Below, in pieces: positions 43,091 to 52,283 of a stretch of 64,000 bases of DNA. Position 1 is the first letter of the stretch, and the number at the start of each line of letters is the position of its first letter. The translations under genes were made by a program, and so were the position numbers. Origin of the DNA: Hyphomonas polymorpha PS728 (lineage in GTDB: Bacteria; Pseudomonadota; Alphaproteobacteria; Caulobacterales; Hyphomonadaceae); assembly GCF_000685315.1 (NCBI RefSeq), contig NZ_ARYM01000010.1, forward strand, positions 90,439-154,438, written 5' to 3'. Below the pieces are notes generated by a model, which worked only from the letters and a program-made list of their open reading frames with translations, did no database searches and was not told where the DNA came from.

Positions 43091-43330
43091 ATGACGACCG
43101 AAATCAAGACTGACCTGTTTGAGAAAGAAGCTCTCGTCTATATCCGCCATATGGATGTGGGCGAGATCAGCGGCCTTCTGCCGCCCGACGCGCTCGCCGA
43201 CATCGACGACCCGGAGGACCTGTTCATGGTATTCTCCGCGGACGGCCAGCGCCTTGCCATCGTGGAAGGGCGTGACGCTGCCTTTGCCGCCTGCCACGCC
43301 AACGATCTCCACCCGCTCAGCGTCCACTGA
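43091..43330 (+). CDS. DUF1150 family protein
   Basis: This 79-residue protein has the DUF1150 pattern: EALVYIRHMDVGEISGLLP, then DPEDLFMVFSADGQRLAIVEGRDAAFAACHANDL and the closing HPLSVH. The family is restricted mainly to alphaproteobacteria and is usually encoded beside a small heat-shock protein (Hsp20) gene; that partner is not seen here. Function unknown. The start at 43091 has GGAAAGGAG upstream. The next gene starts 121 bp downstream. Confidence 0.88.
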   Translation: MTTEIKTDLFEKEALVYIRHMDVGEISGLLPPDALADIDDPEDLFMVFSADGQRLAIVEGRDAAFAACHANDLHPLSVH

Positions 43331-43451
43331 GCCGGCAACAACAGGCTGGGCGCCGAGTTCTATCGGGCGCCCAGCTTTGCTATTCACCGGTCTTGCTTTT
43401 CCCCGGATTGAAGTTGACACTTGCGTCATAACAATCCCGGGGAGGGAACCC

Positions 43452-44699
43452 ATGACAATTCGACTGCTCGCTCTCGGCGGCGCTGCCATTCTGCTGACGC
43501 TGGCTGCCTGCTCACCTGCGACAAGCGACAAGCCGGCCGCCATCAATGAACTGCCAGCGCCGCTGTCTGCCGAAGGCGATTTTGGCGCAACGCTGCAGGC
43601 GGCGCTGATCGCGGCCAAACCCGGCGAGACAATCATGCTGCCGGAAGGCACGTTCCAGCTTGCCGACGGTCTGTCTCTGGATATCGACGGCGTTACGCTG
43701 CGCGGGGCAGGCCAGGAGAAGACGATCCTCGATTTCACCGGCCAGGAAGGCGCGGGCGAGGGCCTGCTGGTGACCTCCGATGATGTGACGCTGATGGATT
43801 TCGCTGTCCGCAACACCAAGGGCGACGGGATCAAGTCCAAGGGCGCGGATCAGATCATCTACCGTTACCTGACCGTGGAATGGACGGGCGGGCCAGACGA
43901 GAATAACGGCGCCTACGGCGTATACCCGGTCGAGTCGAAAAATGTACTGGTGGAAAATGTTACTGTCCGCGCGGCTTCCGACGCCGGCATCTATGTGGGC
44001 CAGTCGGACAATATCATCGTCCGCAATTCCGTGGTCGAATATAATGTGGCCGGCATCGAGATCGAAAATTCGATGAATGCCGATGTCTATGGCAACATCG
44101 CCCGCAACAATACCGGCGGCATCCTGGTGTTCGACCTGCCCGACCTTCCGGTGACGGGCGGCAACTCCACCCGCATCTTCGACAACGAGATCGGCAGTAA
44201 CAATACGCGCAACTTTGCGCCTGCTGGCAATATTGTGGCAAGCGTGCCTTCGGGCACCGGTGTCATCGTAATGGCCAACCAGAATGTGCATGTGTTCGAC
44301 AACAAGTTCGACGACAACCGCTCTGCCCATGTGCTGATCATGTCCTATTCGCTGCCGTTCACGGATGAGCGGTATAATCCGCTGCCACGCGATCTGGTGC
44401 TGCGGGACAATTTCTACGGCGCCGGCGGCAATGATCCGCAGGGGGATCTTGCGCCCCTGGCTGCCGCGTTGGGCGGCACGCTGCCAGCGATTGTCTGGGA
44501 CGGGGTGGCCCGCTGGGGCGAAGGCGCGGCGCAGGACGTGAACCTTGCCGTGCTGGAAGGGCCGGAAGTGGGCTTCATCAGCTTCGGACTTGGTAAGTAT
44601 CCGATCGATCCGGCCACCATGGCGCCTTCGCCGGAGCGTCCGCAGGCCACGCCTGCCGCAGAGCCTGCCGCCATCGTTCTGCCGCACGCGGATCGCTGA
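43452..44699 (+). CDS. Right-handed parallel beta-helix lipoprotein (TIGR03805-like)
   Basis: This 415-residue protein has a lipoprotein signal (MTIRLLALGGAAILLTLAAC, Cys20), then a parallel beta-helix (about 45-330). Repeated rungs such as GVTLRGAGQEKTILDF, NVLVENVTVRAASDAGIYVG, DNIIVRNSVVEYNVAGIEIE and ADVYGNIARNNTGGILV show the PbH1 pattern seen in pectate-lyase-like proteins. The C-terminus is Pro/Ala-rich. It has GGGAGGGA before the ATG. The next gene, 13 bp downstream, encodes a di-haem cytochrome lipoprotein. The two occur as a conserved pair (TIGR03805/TIGR03806), of unknown role. Polysaccharide binding or cleavage is only a guess from the fold. Confidence 0.85.
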   Translation: MTIRLLALGGAAILLTLAACSPATSDKPAAINELPAPLSAEGDFGATLQAALIAAKPGETIMLPEGTFQLADGLSLDIDGVTLRGAGQEKTILDFTGQEGAGEGLLVTSDDVTLMDFAVRNTKGDGIKSKGADQIIYRYLTVEWTGGPDENNGAYGVYPVESKNVLVENVTVRAASDAGIYVGQSDNIIVRNSVVEYNVAGIEIENSMNADVYGNIARNNTGGILVFDLPDLPVTGGNSTRIFDNEIGSNNTRNFAPAGNIVASVPSGTGVIVMANQNVHVFDNKFDDNRSAHVLIMSYSLPFTDERYNPLPRDLVLRDNFYGAGGNDPQGDLAPLAAALGGTLPAIVWDGVARWGEGAAQDVNLAVLEGPEVGFISFGLGKYPIDPATMAPSPERPQATPAAEPAAIVLPHADR

Positions 44700-44712
44700 G
44701 GTACGTACAGTC

Positions 44713-45747
44713 ATGAGATGGGTGGTTCTGCTTGCCCCGCTTTTCCTGCTGGCGGCCTGCTCGCCGGCAGGGAAGGGGGCGCCGGGGCCTGATCTTGGCG
44801 TGATCCTCGCGGAAGATCCCGCCCCCAGCCTTTCCGATTACGGACTGTTTGCCGATATGGCGTCGGGCGCGCCTGCACCCGGCGTTCTGCCCTATGACCT
44901 GATCAATCCGCTGTTTACAGACCACGCCGCCAAGCACCGCTTCGTGTTCGTGCCGGACGGTCAGGCGGCGGCCTATCGCGAAACGGATGTGTTCGATTTT
45001 CCGGTTGGCTCCGTGCTGGTAAAGACCTTTGCGTTCGCCCCCGACATGCGCGCGCCGGAAGAGGGGCAATGGCGGGTGGAGACGCGCCTCCTCATTCACA
45101 AGGCGGGCGGCTGGGCCGCCTATCCATATATCTGGAACGCGGCGCAGACCGAAGCAGTCTACAGCCCTGCCGGTCAGCGGCTCGGCATCGAGACCATCAG
45201 CCCGGACGGCGAGACGCTTGAGCTTCGCTATGCCGTGCCCAATCAGAACCAGTGCAAGACCTGCCATCAGGCGGGCAAGGACATAGCCCCGATTGGGCCG
45301 AAGGTGCGTCACCTTGCCCATAAGGACCAGCTGACGCGCTGGGAGGCGGCGGGCATCCTTTCCGGAGTGCCGGAGGATGTGGAGGGAGAGCCTTACGCCT
45401 TTGATCCGTCTGCCCCGCTGGACCTGCGGGCGCGGGCGTGGCTGGACGTGAACTGTGCTCATTGTCACAAGGCGGACGGATCGGCGTCCAATTCCGGGCT
45501 CTGGCTTGCCTCCACAGAGACCGGCCAGGCCCGGATCGGCATCCTGAAACATCCCGTTGCCGCCGGGCGCGGCTCGGGCGGCTTGAAACAGGTGATCGTG
45601 CCGGGAGACCCCGACGCCTCGATCCTGCTTTACCGGATGGCCTCAACCGAGCCGGGCGTAGCCATGCCGGAGCTTGGCCGCAGTGTGGCCGATCCTCACA
45701 GCCTCGCCTTGATCCGGGAGTGGATTGCGGCGATGGAGACCGAATGA
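44713..45747 (+). CDS. SO2930/HNE_0200 family di-haem c-type cytochrome lipoprotein
   Basis: This 344-residue protein has a lipoprotein signal ([16 protein letters not shown], Cys16). Two haem c motifs are visible, CKTCH (181-185) and CAHCH (248-252). The N-terminal domain has [29 protein letters not shown] and [14 protein letters not shown], typical of TIGR03806 proteins, a family named after Hyphomonas neptunium HNE_0200. It is probably periplasmic and involved in electron transfer or oxidation with the beta-helix partner. The ATG at 44713 begins the signal; earlier in-frame codons overlap the partner gene. Its stop overlaps the next gene's start (ATGA). Confidence 0.9.
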   Translation: MRWVVLLAPLFLLAACSPAGKGAPGPDLGVILAEDPAPSLSDYGLFADMASGAPAPGVLPYDLINPLFTDHAAKHRFVFVPDGQAAAYRETDVFDFPVGSVLVKTFAFAPDMRAPEEGQWRVETRLLIHKAGGWAAYPYIWNAAQTEAVYSPAGQRLGIETISPDGETLELRYAVPNQNQCKTCHQAGKDIAPIGPKVRHLAHKDQLTRWEAAGILSGVPEDVEGEPYAFDPSAPLDLRARAWLDVNCAHCHKADGSASNSGLWLASTETGQARIGILKHPVAAGRGSGGLKQVIVPGDPDASILLYRMASTEPGVAMPELGRSVADPHSLALIREWIAAMETE

Positions 45748-46208
45748 CCGTTCGTATCCTTGTCGATGCCGATGCCTGCCCTGTGAAGGACGAGATCTAC
45801 ACCGTGGCCTTGCGCCATCAGGTGGCCGTGGTGGTCGTGGCCAATTCCTATCTGCGCATTCCCGAACACAAGCTGATCTCGCGCAAGATTGTCAGTGACG
45901 GCTTTGACGCCGCCGATGACTGGATCGCCGAGGCGGCCGGGCCGGACGCGATTGTCGTGACGGCGGACATTCCGCTGGCAGACCGCAGCCTGAAGGCCGG
46001 GGCGCGTGTCATCAGCCCCTCCGGCAAGCCGTTTACGGACGACTCCATCGGCACGGCCATGGCCACAAGGTCGATCATGGCAGACCGCCGGGTGGGCGTT
46101 GCCGGGATCGGGGCAGGCGGGCCGCCGCCCTTCAGCAAGGCGGACCGTTCGCGCTTCCTTTCGGCGCTGGATGCAGCCATTGTGGCGGCGAAGCGCGCGC
46201 AGGGGTAA
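45744..46208 (+). CDS. YaiI/YqxD family protein (UPF0178)
   Basis: This 154-residue protein has the family signature [16 protein letters not shown], with [25 protein letters not shown] and [11 protein letters not shown] further on. The fold is PIN-like with conserved Asp residues ([18 protein letters not shown]), suggesting a nuclease, but activity is unproven. Its ATG overlaps the cytochrome stop by four bases, so translation is coupled, although no functional link is obvious. The exonuclease gene begins 49 bp downstream. Confidence 0.9.
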   Translation: MTVRILVDADACPVKDEIYTVALRHQVAVVVVANSYLRIPEHKLISRKIVSDGFDAADDWIAEAAGPDAIVVTADIPLADRSLKAGARVISPSGKPFTDDSIGTAMATRSIMADRRVGVAGIGAGGPPPFSKADRSRFLSALDAAIVAAKRAQG

Positions 46209-46257
46209 GCGTCGCCTTTGACTTGCGCTTAACGCGCGCCGTGATAAGGGCCGCTAT

Positions 46258-46872
46258 ATGAACCAGATCACCCTCCATAAGGGCGACCTTCCCGAAGGTC
46301 TCGACCTTGGCCCCGTGATTGCCGTCGATACCGAGGCGATGGGCCTGAACCCCCTGCGGGACAATCTCACCCTCGTGCAGATTTCGGCCGGCGACGGCAA
46401 GGCGCACATCGTACAGCTGAGCCGTGATTACGACTGCCCGAACCTCAAGGCGCTGCTGACCGATCCCAAGGTGCTGAAGATCTTCCACTTCGCCCGGTTT
46501 GACGTGGTGATGATGAAGCGCTGGATGGGCATTACCTGCGCGCCGATCTGGTGTACCAAGATCGCCTCACGCCTTGCCCGGACCTATACCGACAAGCATG
46601 GCCTGAAGGATGTTGCCCGCGAGGTGGCGGGGGTCGACATGTCCAAGGCCCAGCAGAGCTCTGACTGGGGTCAGAGCAAGCTGACCGACGCCCAGATCCA
46701 GTATGCTGCCAGCGATGTGCTCTATCTGCACCAGATCAAGGCAGGGCTCGAGGCCATGCTGGAGCGCGAGGGCCGCAAGCAGCTGGCTGAGGCGTGCTTT
46801 GCCTTCCTGCCGGTGCGGGCCGACCTCGACCTGGCGGGATGGCCGGACGAGGATATTTTTGCTCACAGCTGA
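46258..46872 (+). CDS. Ribonuclease D-like 3'-5' exonuclease
   Basis: This 204-residue DEDDy exonuclease has Exo I VIAVDTEAMGL (Asp24, Glu26), Exo II in FHFARFDVVMM, and Exo III LTDAQIQYAASDVLYL with the Tyr and final Asp. These are the four acids and the Tyr needed for two-metal catalysis. It lacks the HRDC domains of full RNase D (about 375 residues), the usual short form in alphaproteobacteria. It likely trims RNA 3' ends. It lies upstream of lptC on the same strand, with a 101-bp gap. Confidence 0.9.
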   Translation: MNQITLHKGDLPEGLDLGPVIAVDTEAMGLNPLRDNLTLVQISAGDGKAHIVQLSRDYDCPNLKALLTDPKVLKIFHFARFDVVMMKRWMGITCAPIWCTKIASRLARTYTDKHGLKDVAREVAGVDMSKAQQSSDWGQSKLTDAQIQYAASDVLYLHQIKAGLEAMLEREGRKQLAEACFAFLPVRADLDLAGWPDEDIFAHS

Positions 46873-46973
46873 GCAAAGTCCCGCCAATACCTGCCTTCTC
46901 GTGCTTTCACAGCACGAACATCACGGGTAAGACTCCCGGTTGACTGCAGTTTAGCCGGATTTTGCCCGCCTCC

Positions 46974-47651
46974 ATGGACGCAACCCGTCACAATGATCCG
47001 ATCTCGCTCTGGGCGCCCCGGCGGCAGCTGACGCTGGCGCAGGCGCGGCGCCGGTCTTCGCGGGTGAAGTATCTGCGCTATGGGCTGGTGGCGGCTGCTG
47101 CCATCTCCATTGGCCTGTTCCTCGGCTATATCGTGCGCAGCGCCATCAATCAGGAAAGCCGCCCCCCGCCGGTGGACGACACCCAGGCGGTGACCATGAT
47201 CAATCCTCGCTTTACCGGGCGCGACGCGGCCGGCGAGATCTTCACGATCACCGCTGAAGCAGCCAAGCGCCGCCGCTCCCGAGAGGGGGCGGTTGACCTG
47301 GTCGGCCCGGTGCTACGCGACTCCAAGGGGACAGAAGTGCAGGCGCCGTCAGGCTTTTATGACCGCGATACCGGCATCCTGGAACTGTATGAGGATGTGC
47401 GGATATCGGATGCGGCCGGTTATATTTTCAATTCGCAGGGCGCCCGGCTGCATGTGGCCGAAGACCGTGTGGAAGGCCTTTCGCCCTTGCAGGGCAGGGG
47501 CCCTCTTGGAGATATTCGGGCAGACTCGTATGAAATCCTTGATGGCGGTGACCGCATCGTCTTCATGGGCAATGTCCAGACAGTGATTTATCCCAGCAAG
47601 TCCGAACCATCGGCAGAAACGCGTGAAGGTGAACAAGATGGCACTCCTTAA
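46974..47651 (+). CDS. lptC: LPS export ABC transporter periplasmic protein LptC
   Basis: This 225-residue bitopic protein passes lipopolysaccharide from the inner membrane pump to LptA. A basic N-terminus (RRQLTLAQARRRSSRVKYLR) is followed by one membrane helix (about 36-56, YGLVAAAAISIGLFLGYIV). The periplasmic domain has the LptC/OstA-like beta-jellyroll pattern (INPRFTGRDAAGEIFTITAE, GFYDRDTGILELYEDVRI). The ATG at 46974 is preferred over a TTG at 46962. It overlaps lptA by 14 bases. The order lptC-lptA-lptB-rpoN is conserved in alphaproteobacteria and supports the call. Confidence 0.9.
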   Translation: MDATRHNDPISLWAPRRQLTLAQARRRSSRVKYLRYGLVAAAAISIGLFLGYIVRSAINQESRPPPVDDTQAVTMINPRFTGRDAAGEIFTITAEAAKRRRSREGAVDLVGPVLRDSKGTEVQAPSGFYDRDTGILELYEDVRISDAAGYIFNSQGARLHVAEDRVEGLSPLQGRGPLGDIRADSYEILDGGDRIVFMGNVQTVIYPSKSEPSAETREGEQDGTP

Positions 47652-48168
47652 GGCAGCCGGTATCGGCCTTGTGCTTGGCCTTTTGATGGGCGTGCCGGCC
47701 CATGCGCAGATCTCTTCTGAGGGCGGGCCGATCTATATCAATTCGGAGCGGACCGAGAGCTTGGAGCGGGAGCGCAAGGTCCTGCTGGTGGGCAATGTCG
47801 ACATCCGCCAGGGCACTGCGCGCCTGCGGGCTGATACCGTCACCATCCTCTTTACCGGTGAGCCGGCGCCGGGCGCCAGCACTCAGGGCGTGGCCGCCGG
47901 CTTTGGCCAGGTGCAGTCGATCGTGGCCGAAGGGAACGTCTATTACGTCACCCCCGAGTTGAAGGCGAAGGGTGACCGCGGAATTTATGAGCTGGCCACC
48001 GATACCATCACGATGACCGGCAATGTAGCCCTGATGCGGGACCGGGACGTGGCGGAGGGTCAGCGTCTGAAGATGGAGATCGGCAATCGCCGCACCACGC
48101 TGGAAGGCGGCGGCGGGCGCACCCGCATGGTGATCGATCCGGAGACCCAATCACAGGCGAACCGGTGA
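47638..48168 (+). CDS. lptA: LPS transport periplasmic protein LptA (OstA)
   Basis: This 176-residue protein has a signal peptide (MALLKAAGIGLVLGLLMGVPAHA) and an OstA-like domain built of beta strands. Features are PIYINSERTESLERERKVLLVGNVDIRQGTARLRAD, VYYVTPELKAKGDRGIYELATDTITMTGNVAL, and MEIGNRRTTLEGG. LptA molecules form the periplasmic bridge that carries LPS to the outer membrane. The ATG at 47638 is preceded by GAAGGTGA; a GTG five codons earlier is less likely. It overlaps lptC and precedes lptB by 93 bp. Confidence 0.92.
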   Translation: MALLKAAGIGLVLGLLMGVPAHAQISSEGGPIYINSERTESLERERKVLLVGNVDIRQGTARLRADTVTILFTGEPAPGASTQGVAAGFGQVQSIVAEGNVYYVTPELKAKGDRGIYELATDTITMTGNVALMRDRDVAEGQRLKMEIGNRRTTLEGGGGRTRMVIDPETQSQANR

Positions 48169-48261
48169 ATTTTGACGGAATCCTGAAGCCGATCTTAAGC
48201 ATGACGGTCTAGGGTAGCAGAGGGCGGCGATACCGCTCCACGTAAAGGGAATGACCAGATC

Positions 48262-48996
48262 ATGAGCGAACCGGCCGAAGGCCTTGTCGTCAGCAACCTC
48301 GCCAAAGCCTTTGGCAAGCGTCAGGTTGTGCGCGATGTTTCGCTCTCCCTTGCGCGGGGAGAAGTCGTCGGCCTGCTTGGACCCAACGGGGCCGGCAAGA
48401 CCACCTGCTTCTACATGATCATGGGGCTGATCGGAGCCGATTCCGGTTCCATTTCCATCGATGGCGAGGACGTTACCCGCCTTCCGATGTATCAGCGCGC
48501 CCGTCTGGGCGTGGGGTATCTTCCGCAGGAAGCGTCAATCTTCCGGGGGATGACTGTAGAAGAAAATGTGCTCGCCGTGGCGGAACTGGTCGAGAAAGAC
48601 CGGGCTGCGCGGATGGCACAGGTCGATGGCCTGCTCAGCGAGTTGCATGTCGAACATCTGCGCAACCAGCCTGCCACCTCCCTGTCGGGCGGTGAACGGC
48701 GGCGCGTGGAGATCGCCCGCGCGCTCGCGTCTCGTCCGAGCTTCATGCTACTGGACGAACCGTTCACCGGCATCGACCCGCTCGCCATCTCCGACATTTC
48801 CGAACTTGTCCGCTATCTGAAGCAGCGCGGCCTGGGTGTTCTGATCACGGATCACCAGGTGCGTGAAACGCTCCAGATCGTCGACCGGGCTTATGTCATG
48901 TATGATGGTGAAGTTCTGTTCACCGGCACGCCAGAGGATGTGCTGAAGAATGAGGATGTGCGCAGGGTCTATCTGGGTGAGCAGTTCGCCGCTTGA
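48262..48996 (+). CDS. lptB: LPS export ABC transporter ATP-binding protein LptB
   Basis: This 244-residue ATPase powers LPS extraction with LptF and LptG. Walker A is GPNGAGKTTCFYMIMGL, the Q-loop region LGVGYLPQEASIFRGMTVEENV is characteristic of LptB, the signature is LSGGERRRVEIARAL, Walker B is FMLLDEPFTGIDP, and the switch His is in ITDHQVRETL. Length and placement between lptA and rpoN are canonical. lptF and lptG are elsewhere, as is normal. The 18-bp gap to rpoN suggests co-transcription. Confidence 0.96.
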   Translation: MSEPAEGLVVSNLAKAFGKRQVVRDVSLSLARGEVVGLLGPNGAGKTTCFYMIMGLIGADSGSISIDGEDVTRLPMYQRARLGVGYLPQEASIFRGMTVEENVLAVAELVEKDRAARMAQVDGLLSELHVEHLRNQPATSLSGGERRRVEIARALASRPSFMLLDEPFTGIDPLAISDISELVRYLKQRGLGVLITDHQVRETLQIVDRAYVMYDGEVLFTGTPEDVLKNEDVRRVYLGEQFAA

Positions 48997-49014
48997 TCTC
49001 AGGGGGCGCGGCCT

Positions 49015-50511
49015 ATGGCCATGAAACAATCACTAGACATGCGCCAGGGCCAATCCCTGGTGATGACGCCGCAGCTTCAGCAGGCGATCAAACTTCTTCA
49101 GCTGTCGAACCAGGAGCTTTCCGAATTCATCGAGGCCGAGCTTGAGCGCAATCCGCTGCTCGTGAAGGTCGAGGATGAGGGCGGCTCCGCCGCCGCCGAA
49201 GCGAGCGACCCCAAGAGCCGCGAACAGCTGACCCTTGACGAGCGCTCTGGCCTTGGCGAAGCCCGCGACCAGTTGGACGCGCCGGGCGAAGATGTGTTCG
49301 AGCCGGGCACCGGCTCTGATGCCGCCCTGGCCGCCGATGCGCGCGGGCCTTCTGCCACCACCGATTGGTCGGGCGCCTCCAATGGTCCGGCCTCTGAAGA
49401 TTTCGACTATGCGGCCAACGTTTCCGGCGATGTGACGCTGCACGAGCATCTCCATTCCCAGCTCAGCTTTGCGGGCCTTTCGGCCGCTGACCGGCTGATC
49501 GCTGCCCGGCTGATCGATGAGATGGACGAGACCGGCTATCTGCGCGCGCCGCTGGAAGATGTTGCCAAGGCGCTGGGCGCCGACATTGCCAATGTCGAGG
49601 CAGTGCTGACCGTTTGCCAGGGCTTTGACCCGACCGGCGTGATGGCGCGCTCTGTGCCCGAATGCCTGGCGTTGCAGCTGAGGGATCGCGGCCGGCTGGA
49701 CCCTGCCATGCAGGCGATGCTGGACAATCTCCACCTTGTGGCCCGTCATGACATGAAGGCGTTGATGGATGTGTGCGGGGTCGACAAGGCCGACATCCAG
49801 GACATGCTGCTGGAACTGCGCCAGCTTTCGCCCAAGCCGGGCGCGGGTTTTTCCAGCGACACCACCGTCGCCGTGGCGCCAGATGTTTACGTCCGTGAAC
49901 TGCCCAACGGCATGTTTGCCGTTGAGCTCAATTCTGACAATCTGCCCCGCGTGCTGATGGACAAGGCCTATTATGCCGAGGTCACCGCCCTGCCGATGCG
50001 CGAGAAGGAGAAGGAATTCATCTCTGAATGTGCCGCCTCGGCCAGCTGGCTGGTGAAGTCCCTGGACCAGCGCGCCCGCACCATCCTGAAGGTGGCGAGC
50101 GAGATCGTCCGTCAGCAGGACGGGTTCTTCGCCCATGGTGTGGCGCATCTGCGGCCGCTGAACCTCAAGCAGGTGGCTGATGCCATCGAGATGCACGAAT
50201 CCACCGTCAGCCGGGTCACCACGAACAAATACATGGCCACCCCGCGGGGCCTTTTCGAATTCAAATACTTCTTCTCTGCCTCCATCCCTGCGACCGGCGG
50301 CGGGGAGGCCCATTCGGCCGAGGCCGTCCGTCACCGGATCAAGCAGCTGATCGATGAAGAAGCGCCCGAAGATGTGCTTTCGGACGACCAGATCGTTGAA
50401 ATCCTCACCGGATTCGGCATCGAGATTGCCCGCCGCACGGTGGCGAAATATCGCGAAAGCCTCAACATTCCCTCGAGCGTCCAGCGCCGCCGCATGGGCC
50501 GGGCGGGCTGA
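49015..50511 (+). CDS. rpoN: RNA polymerase sigma-54 factor
   Basis: This 498-residue sigma-54 directs transcription from -24/-12 promoters with enhancer-binding ATPases. Region I is Gln-rich (MTPQLQQAIKLLQLSNQELSEFI and ELERNPLL). An acidic linker lies at about 50-125. The core-binding and DNA-binding regions follow, with MHESTVSRVTTNKYMATPRGLFEFKYFF and the RpoN box ARRTVAKYRESLNIPSS near the C-terminus. In many alphaproteobacteria a hibernation factor gene (hpf) and ptsN follow rpoN; here a convergent SDR gene follows instead. Confidence 0.96.
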   Translation: MAMKQSLDMRQGQSLVMTPQLQQAIKLLQLSNQELSEFIEAELERNPLLVKVEDEGGSAAAEASDPKSREQLTLDERSGLGEARDQLDAPGEDVFEPGTGSDAALAADARGPSATTDWSGASNGPASEDFDYAANVSGDVTLHEHLHSQLSFAGLSAADRLIAARLIDEMDETGYLRAPLEDVAKALGADIANVEAVLTVCQGFDPTGVMARSVPECLALQLRDRGRLDPAMQAMLDNLHLVARHDMKALMDVCGVDKADIQDMLLELRQLSPKPGAGFSSDTTVAVAPDVYVRELPNGMFAVELNSDNLPRVLMDKAYYAEVTALPMREKEKEFISECAASASWLVKSLDQRARTILKVASEIVRQQDGFFAHGVAHLRPLNLKQVADAIEMHESTVSRVTTNKYMATPRGLFEFKYFFSASIPATGGGEAHSAEAVRHRIKQLIDEEAPEDVLSDDQIVEILTGFGIEIARRTVAKYRESLNIPSSVQRRRMGRAG

Positions 50512-50528
50512 TTTCTGAACTACTCGCG

Positions 50529-51410
50529 TTATTTCTTCTTCAACTCGAAGCGCTTGATGAAAATCGCGTCAAGCCAGCGTTTGGGCAGGCGGCTGGCGAT
50601 GGTGAAGTTGGTGAGCTTGTCGGGCACCGGGGCATAGCGGGCCTTGGGTTTGCGACTGCTGAGCGCGTCTTCGACGACTTCAGCGATCTTCTGAGGCGGG
50701 AGGCCCGTCTTGCCGCCTTTCAGCATGGTTTCTTCGAAAATTTCCAAAGGCTTTTCCCAATCGCTTCCGGAATAGAGGCCGTCTTCATTGTCCTTTTCGG
50801 CCTTGTTCCAGATAGGCGTGCGCACCGAGCCGGGGCCGACGGCGATGGCATCGATGCCATAGATCGCGAGTTCGCGGCGGAGTGTGTCGGTCATCGCCTC
50901 ATTTGCATGTTTGGTGGCGGTGTAAGCGCCGAGGAAGGGGGCGGCGATCTTGCCGCCGACCGAGGTGATCGTGACGATGCGCCCAGGCGGGCCTTGGCGG
51001 GCCGGGTCACCGCCAAGCAGGGGCACCATGGCCTGCGTCACGCGCAGCAAGCCGAACACGTTGACGCTGAAATGGGCCTCGAAATCGTCCAGCGGCTGGA
51101 TCGCCAGCGGTCCCATCTTGGCAATGCCGGCATTGTTGAGGAGGCCCGAGAGACGCTTATTGCCGAGCGCAGTGCCAATCGTGGTGACGGCGGCCTCCAC
51201 TTGTTCGGGCTTGGTAACATCCAGAATCAGCGGCCGAAGATCACCCATGGCGCCGTCTTTCAGGGCGTCGGCGTCCTTCAGGCTGCGAACTCCGGCAAAT
51301 ACAGTCCAGCCTCTGGCGGCCATGTGGCGGGCGCAGGCCTCTCCAATGCCGGTGGAGGCGCCGGTGACAAGCAGGCTGCGGGGGAGGGCGGGAGCGGTCA
51401 GATCGGTCAT
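50529..51410 (-). CDS. Short-chain dehydrogenase/reductase
   Basis: This 293-residue SDR has the NAD(P)-binding motif TGASTGIGEA, the NNAG motif (GLLNNAGIAK), and the catalytic set Ser in ITSVGGKIA, with Tyr and Lys in YTATKHA. It belongs to the classical SDR group; substrate unknown. The C-terminal LPKRWLDAIFIKRFELKKK is basic, as in retinol-dehydrogenase-like SDRs that lie at membranes. It is convergent with rpoN (17 bp) and follows the basic hypothetical gene by 26 bp on the same strand. Confidence 0.9.
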   Translation of the reverse strand: MTDLTAPALPRSLLVTGASTGIGEACARHMAARGWTVFAGVRSLKDADALKDGAMGDLRPLILDVTKPEQVEAAVTTIGTALGNKRLSGLLNNAGIAKMGPLAIQPLDDFEAHFSVNVFGLLRVTQAMVPLLGGDPARQGPPGRIVTITSVGGKIAAPFLGAYTATKHANEAMTDTLRRELAIYGIDAIAVGPGSVRTPIWNKAEKDNEDGLYSGSDWEKPLEIFEETMLKGGKTGLPPQKIAEVVEDALSSRKPKARYAPVPDKLTNFTIASRLPKRWLDAIFIKRFELKKK

Positions 51411-51436
51411 ACCTGACTATACGTCTGAAACGCTCG

Positions 51437-51934
51437 TCAGTTTTCAGTTTTTTTTGCGCCGCCTTCAATCACTGTCAGGCGGGGCTTTGTCTGACGCAGG
51501 CGGGTGATCTTACCGGGCTCGGGTGGGGACAGGCTGGAGGCGGGCACCAGGGTGGGTTTTGGCTTGGCGGGCGGCTCGGGCGCTATTTCAGGCTCATCAG
51601 CCTCAACATCATGGTCGCGTGCGCGCGGGACCGGCTTGCGCTTCATGCCCATCGGCTTTCGCGTCTGCAGGCCGCGACTGGGTTTGCCGCGGGCTTTCTT
51701 GTCAATCTCGCGCAGTTTTGCCTGCTGCAGGCTGGAAAGGGCCTCACCTTCCGCGCCTTTCATGGGATCGGCAAAGGCAGAGCCGAATTTCTCGATCCGG
51801 TCTTCAACCTCCTCGAGAAATTCGCGTTCCCAGTCCGACAAGGGAGGCCCAAGGCCTTTTTCGGCCAGCATCGCGGCTTTTCGCAGCTTCCTCAGCGCCG
51901 CGCGCTTCTTGCGCTCATCGACTTCTCTGGTCAT
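51437..51934 (-). CDS. Hypothetical basic protein
   Basis: This 165-residue protein has a helical, charged N-terminal half (EVDERKKRAALRKLRKAAML, LSDWEREFLEEVEDRIEKFG) and a Lys/Pro-rich, probably disordered tail. The N-terminal half looks conserved and may bind nucleic acid or protein. I know no function. It lies 49 bp downstream of gapR and 26 bp upstream of the SDR gene, all on the reverse strand. Confidence 0.75.
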   Translation of the reverse strand: MTREVDERKKRAALRKLRKAAMLAEKGLGPPLSDWEREFLEEVEDRIEKFGSAFADPMKGAEGEALSSLQQAKLREIDKKARGKPSRGLQTRKPMGMKRKPVPRARDHDVEADEPEIAPEPPAKPKPTLVPASSLSPPEPGKITRLRQTKPRLTVIEGGAKKTEN

Positions 51935-51983
51935 GCGATCACATCAGACGAATTTGCCCGTTGCCGCAATTATCCCCCTGGTC

Positions 51984-52247
51984 TCAGGCCTCGCCAAGGG
52001 CAATGAGATAGGTTTCGAGGATCATTTCCTGTTCCTCGCGCTCGGCACGTTCGATCTTCCGGAGGCGGATCACCTGACGAAGGGCCTTGGTGTCAAAGCC
52101 GATCGCCTTGGCTTCGGCATAGACTTCCTTGATCTGCTCGGCGACCTCCTTCTTCTCCTCTTCCAGCCGCTCGATCTTGGCAACGGTCTGGCGGAGCTTT
52201 TCCCGGGTGGTTTCGTCGATTTTGGTCAGCTCAAAGCTGTCGTCCAT
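51984..52247 (-). CDS. gapR: GapR-like nucleoid-associated protein (DUF2312)
   Basis: This 87-residue helical protein matches DUF2312. The visible features are a coiled-coil TREKLRQTVAKIERLEEEKKEVAEQIKEV, then YAEAKAIGFDTKALRQVIRLRKIERAEREEQEMILETYLIALG. In Caulobacter this family is GapR, which encircles overtwisted, AT-rich DNA ahead of replication and transcription and helps topoisomerases. The length matches. The ribosome-binding site GAAAGGACACCCC precedes the ATG. It lies between a hydrolase and a basic hypothetical gene on the same strand. Confidence 0.88.
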   Translation of the reverse strand: MDDSFELTKIDETTREKLRQTVAKIERLEEEKKEVAEQIKEVYAEAKAIGFDTKALRQVIRLRKIERAEREEQEMILETYLIALGEA

Positions 52248-52283
52248 GGGGTGTCCTTTCCGGGCTGAGGCGAGAGGAAGGCT

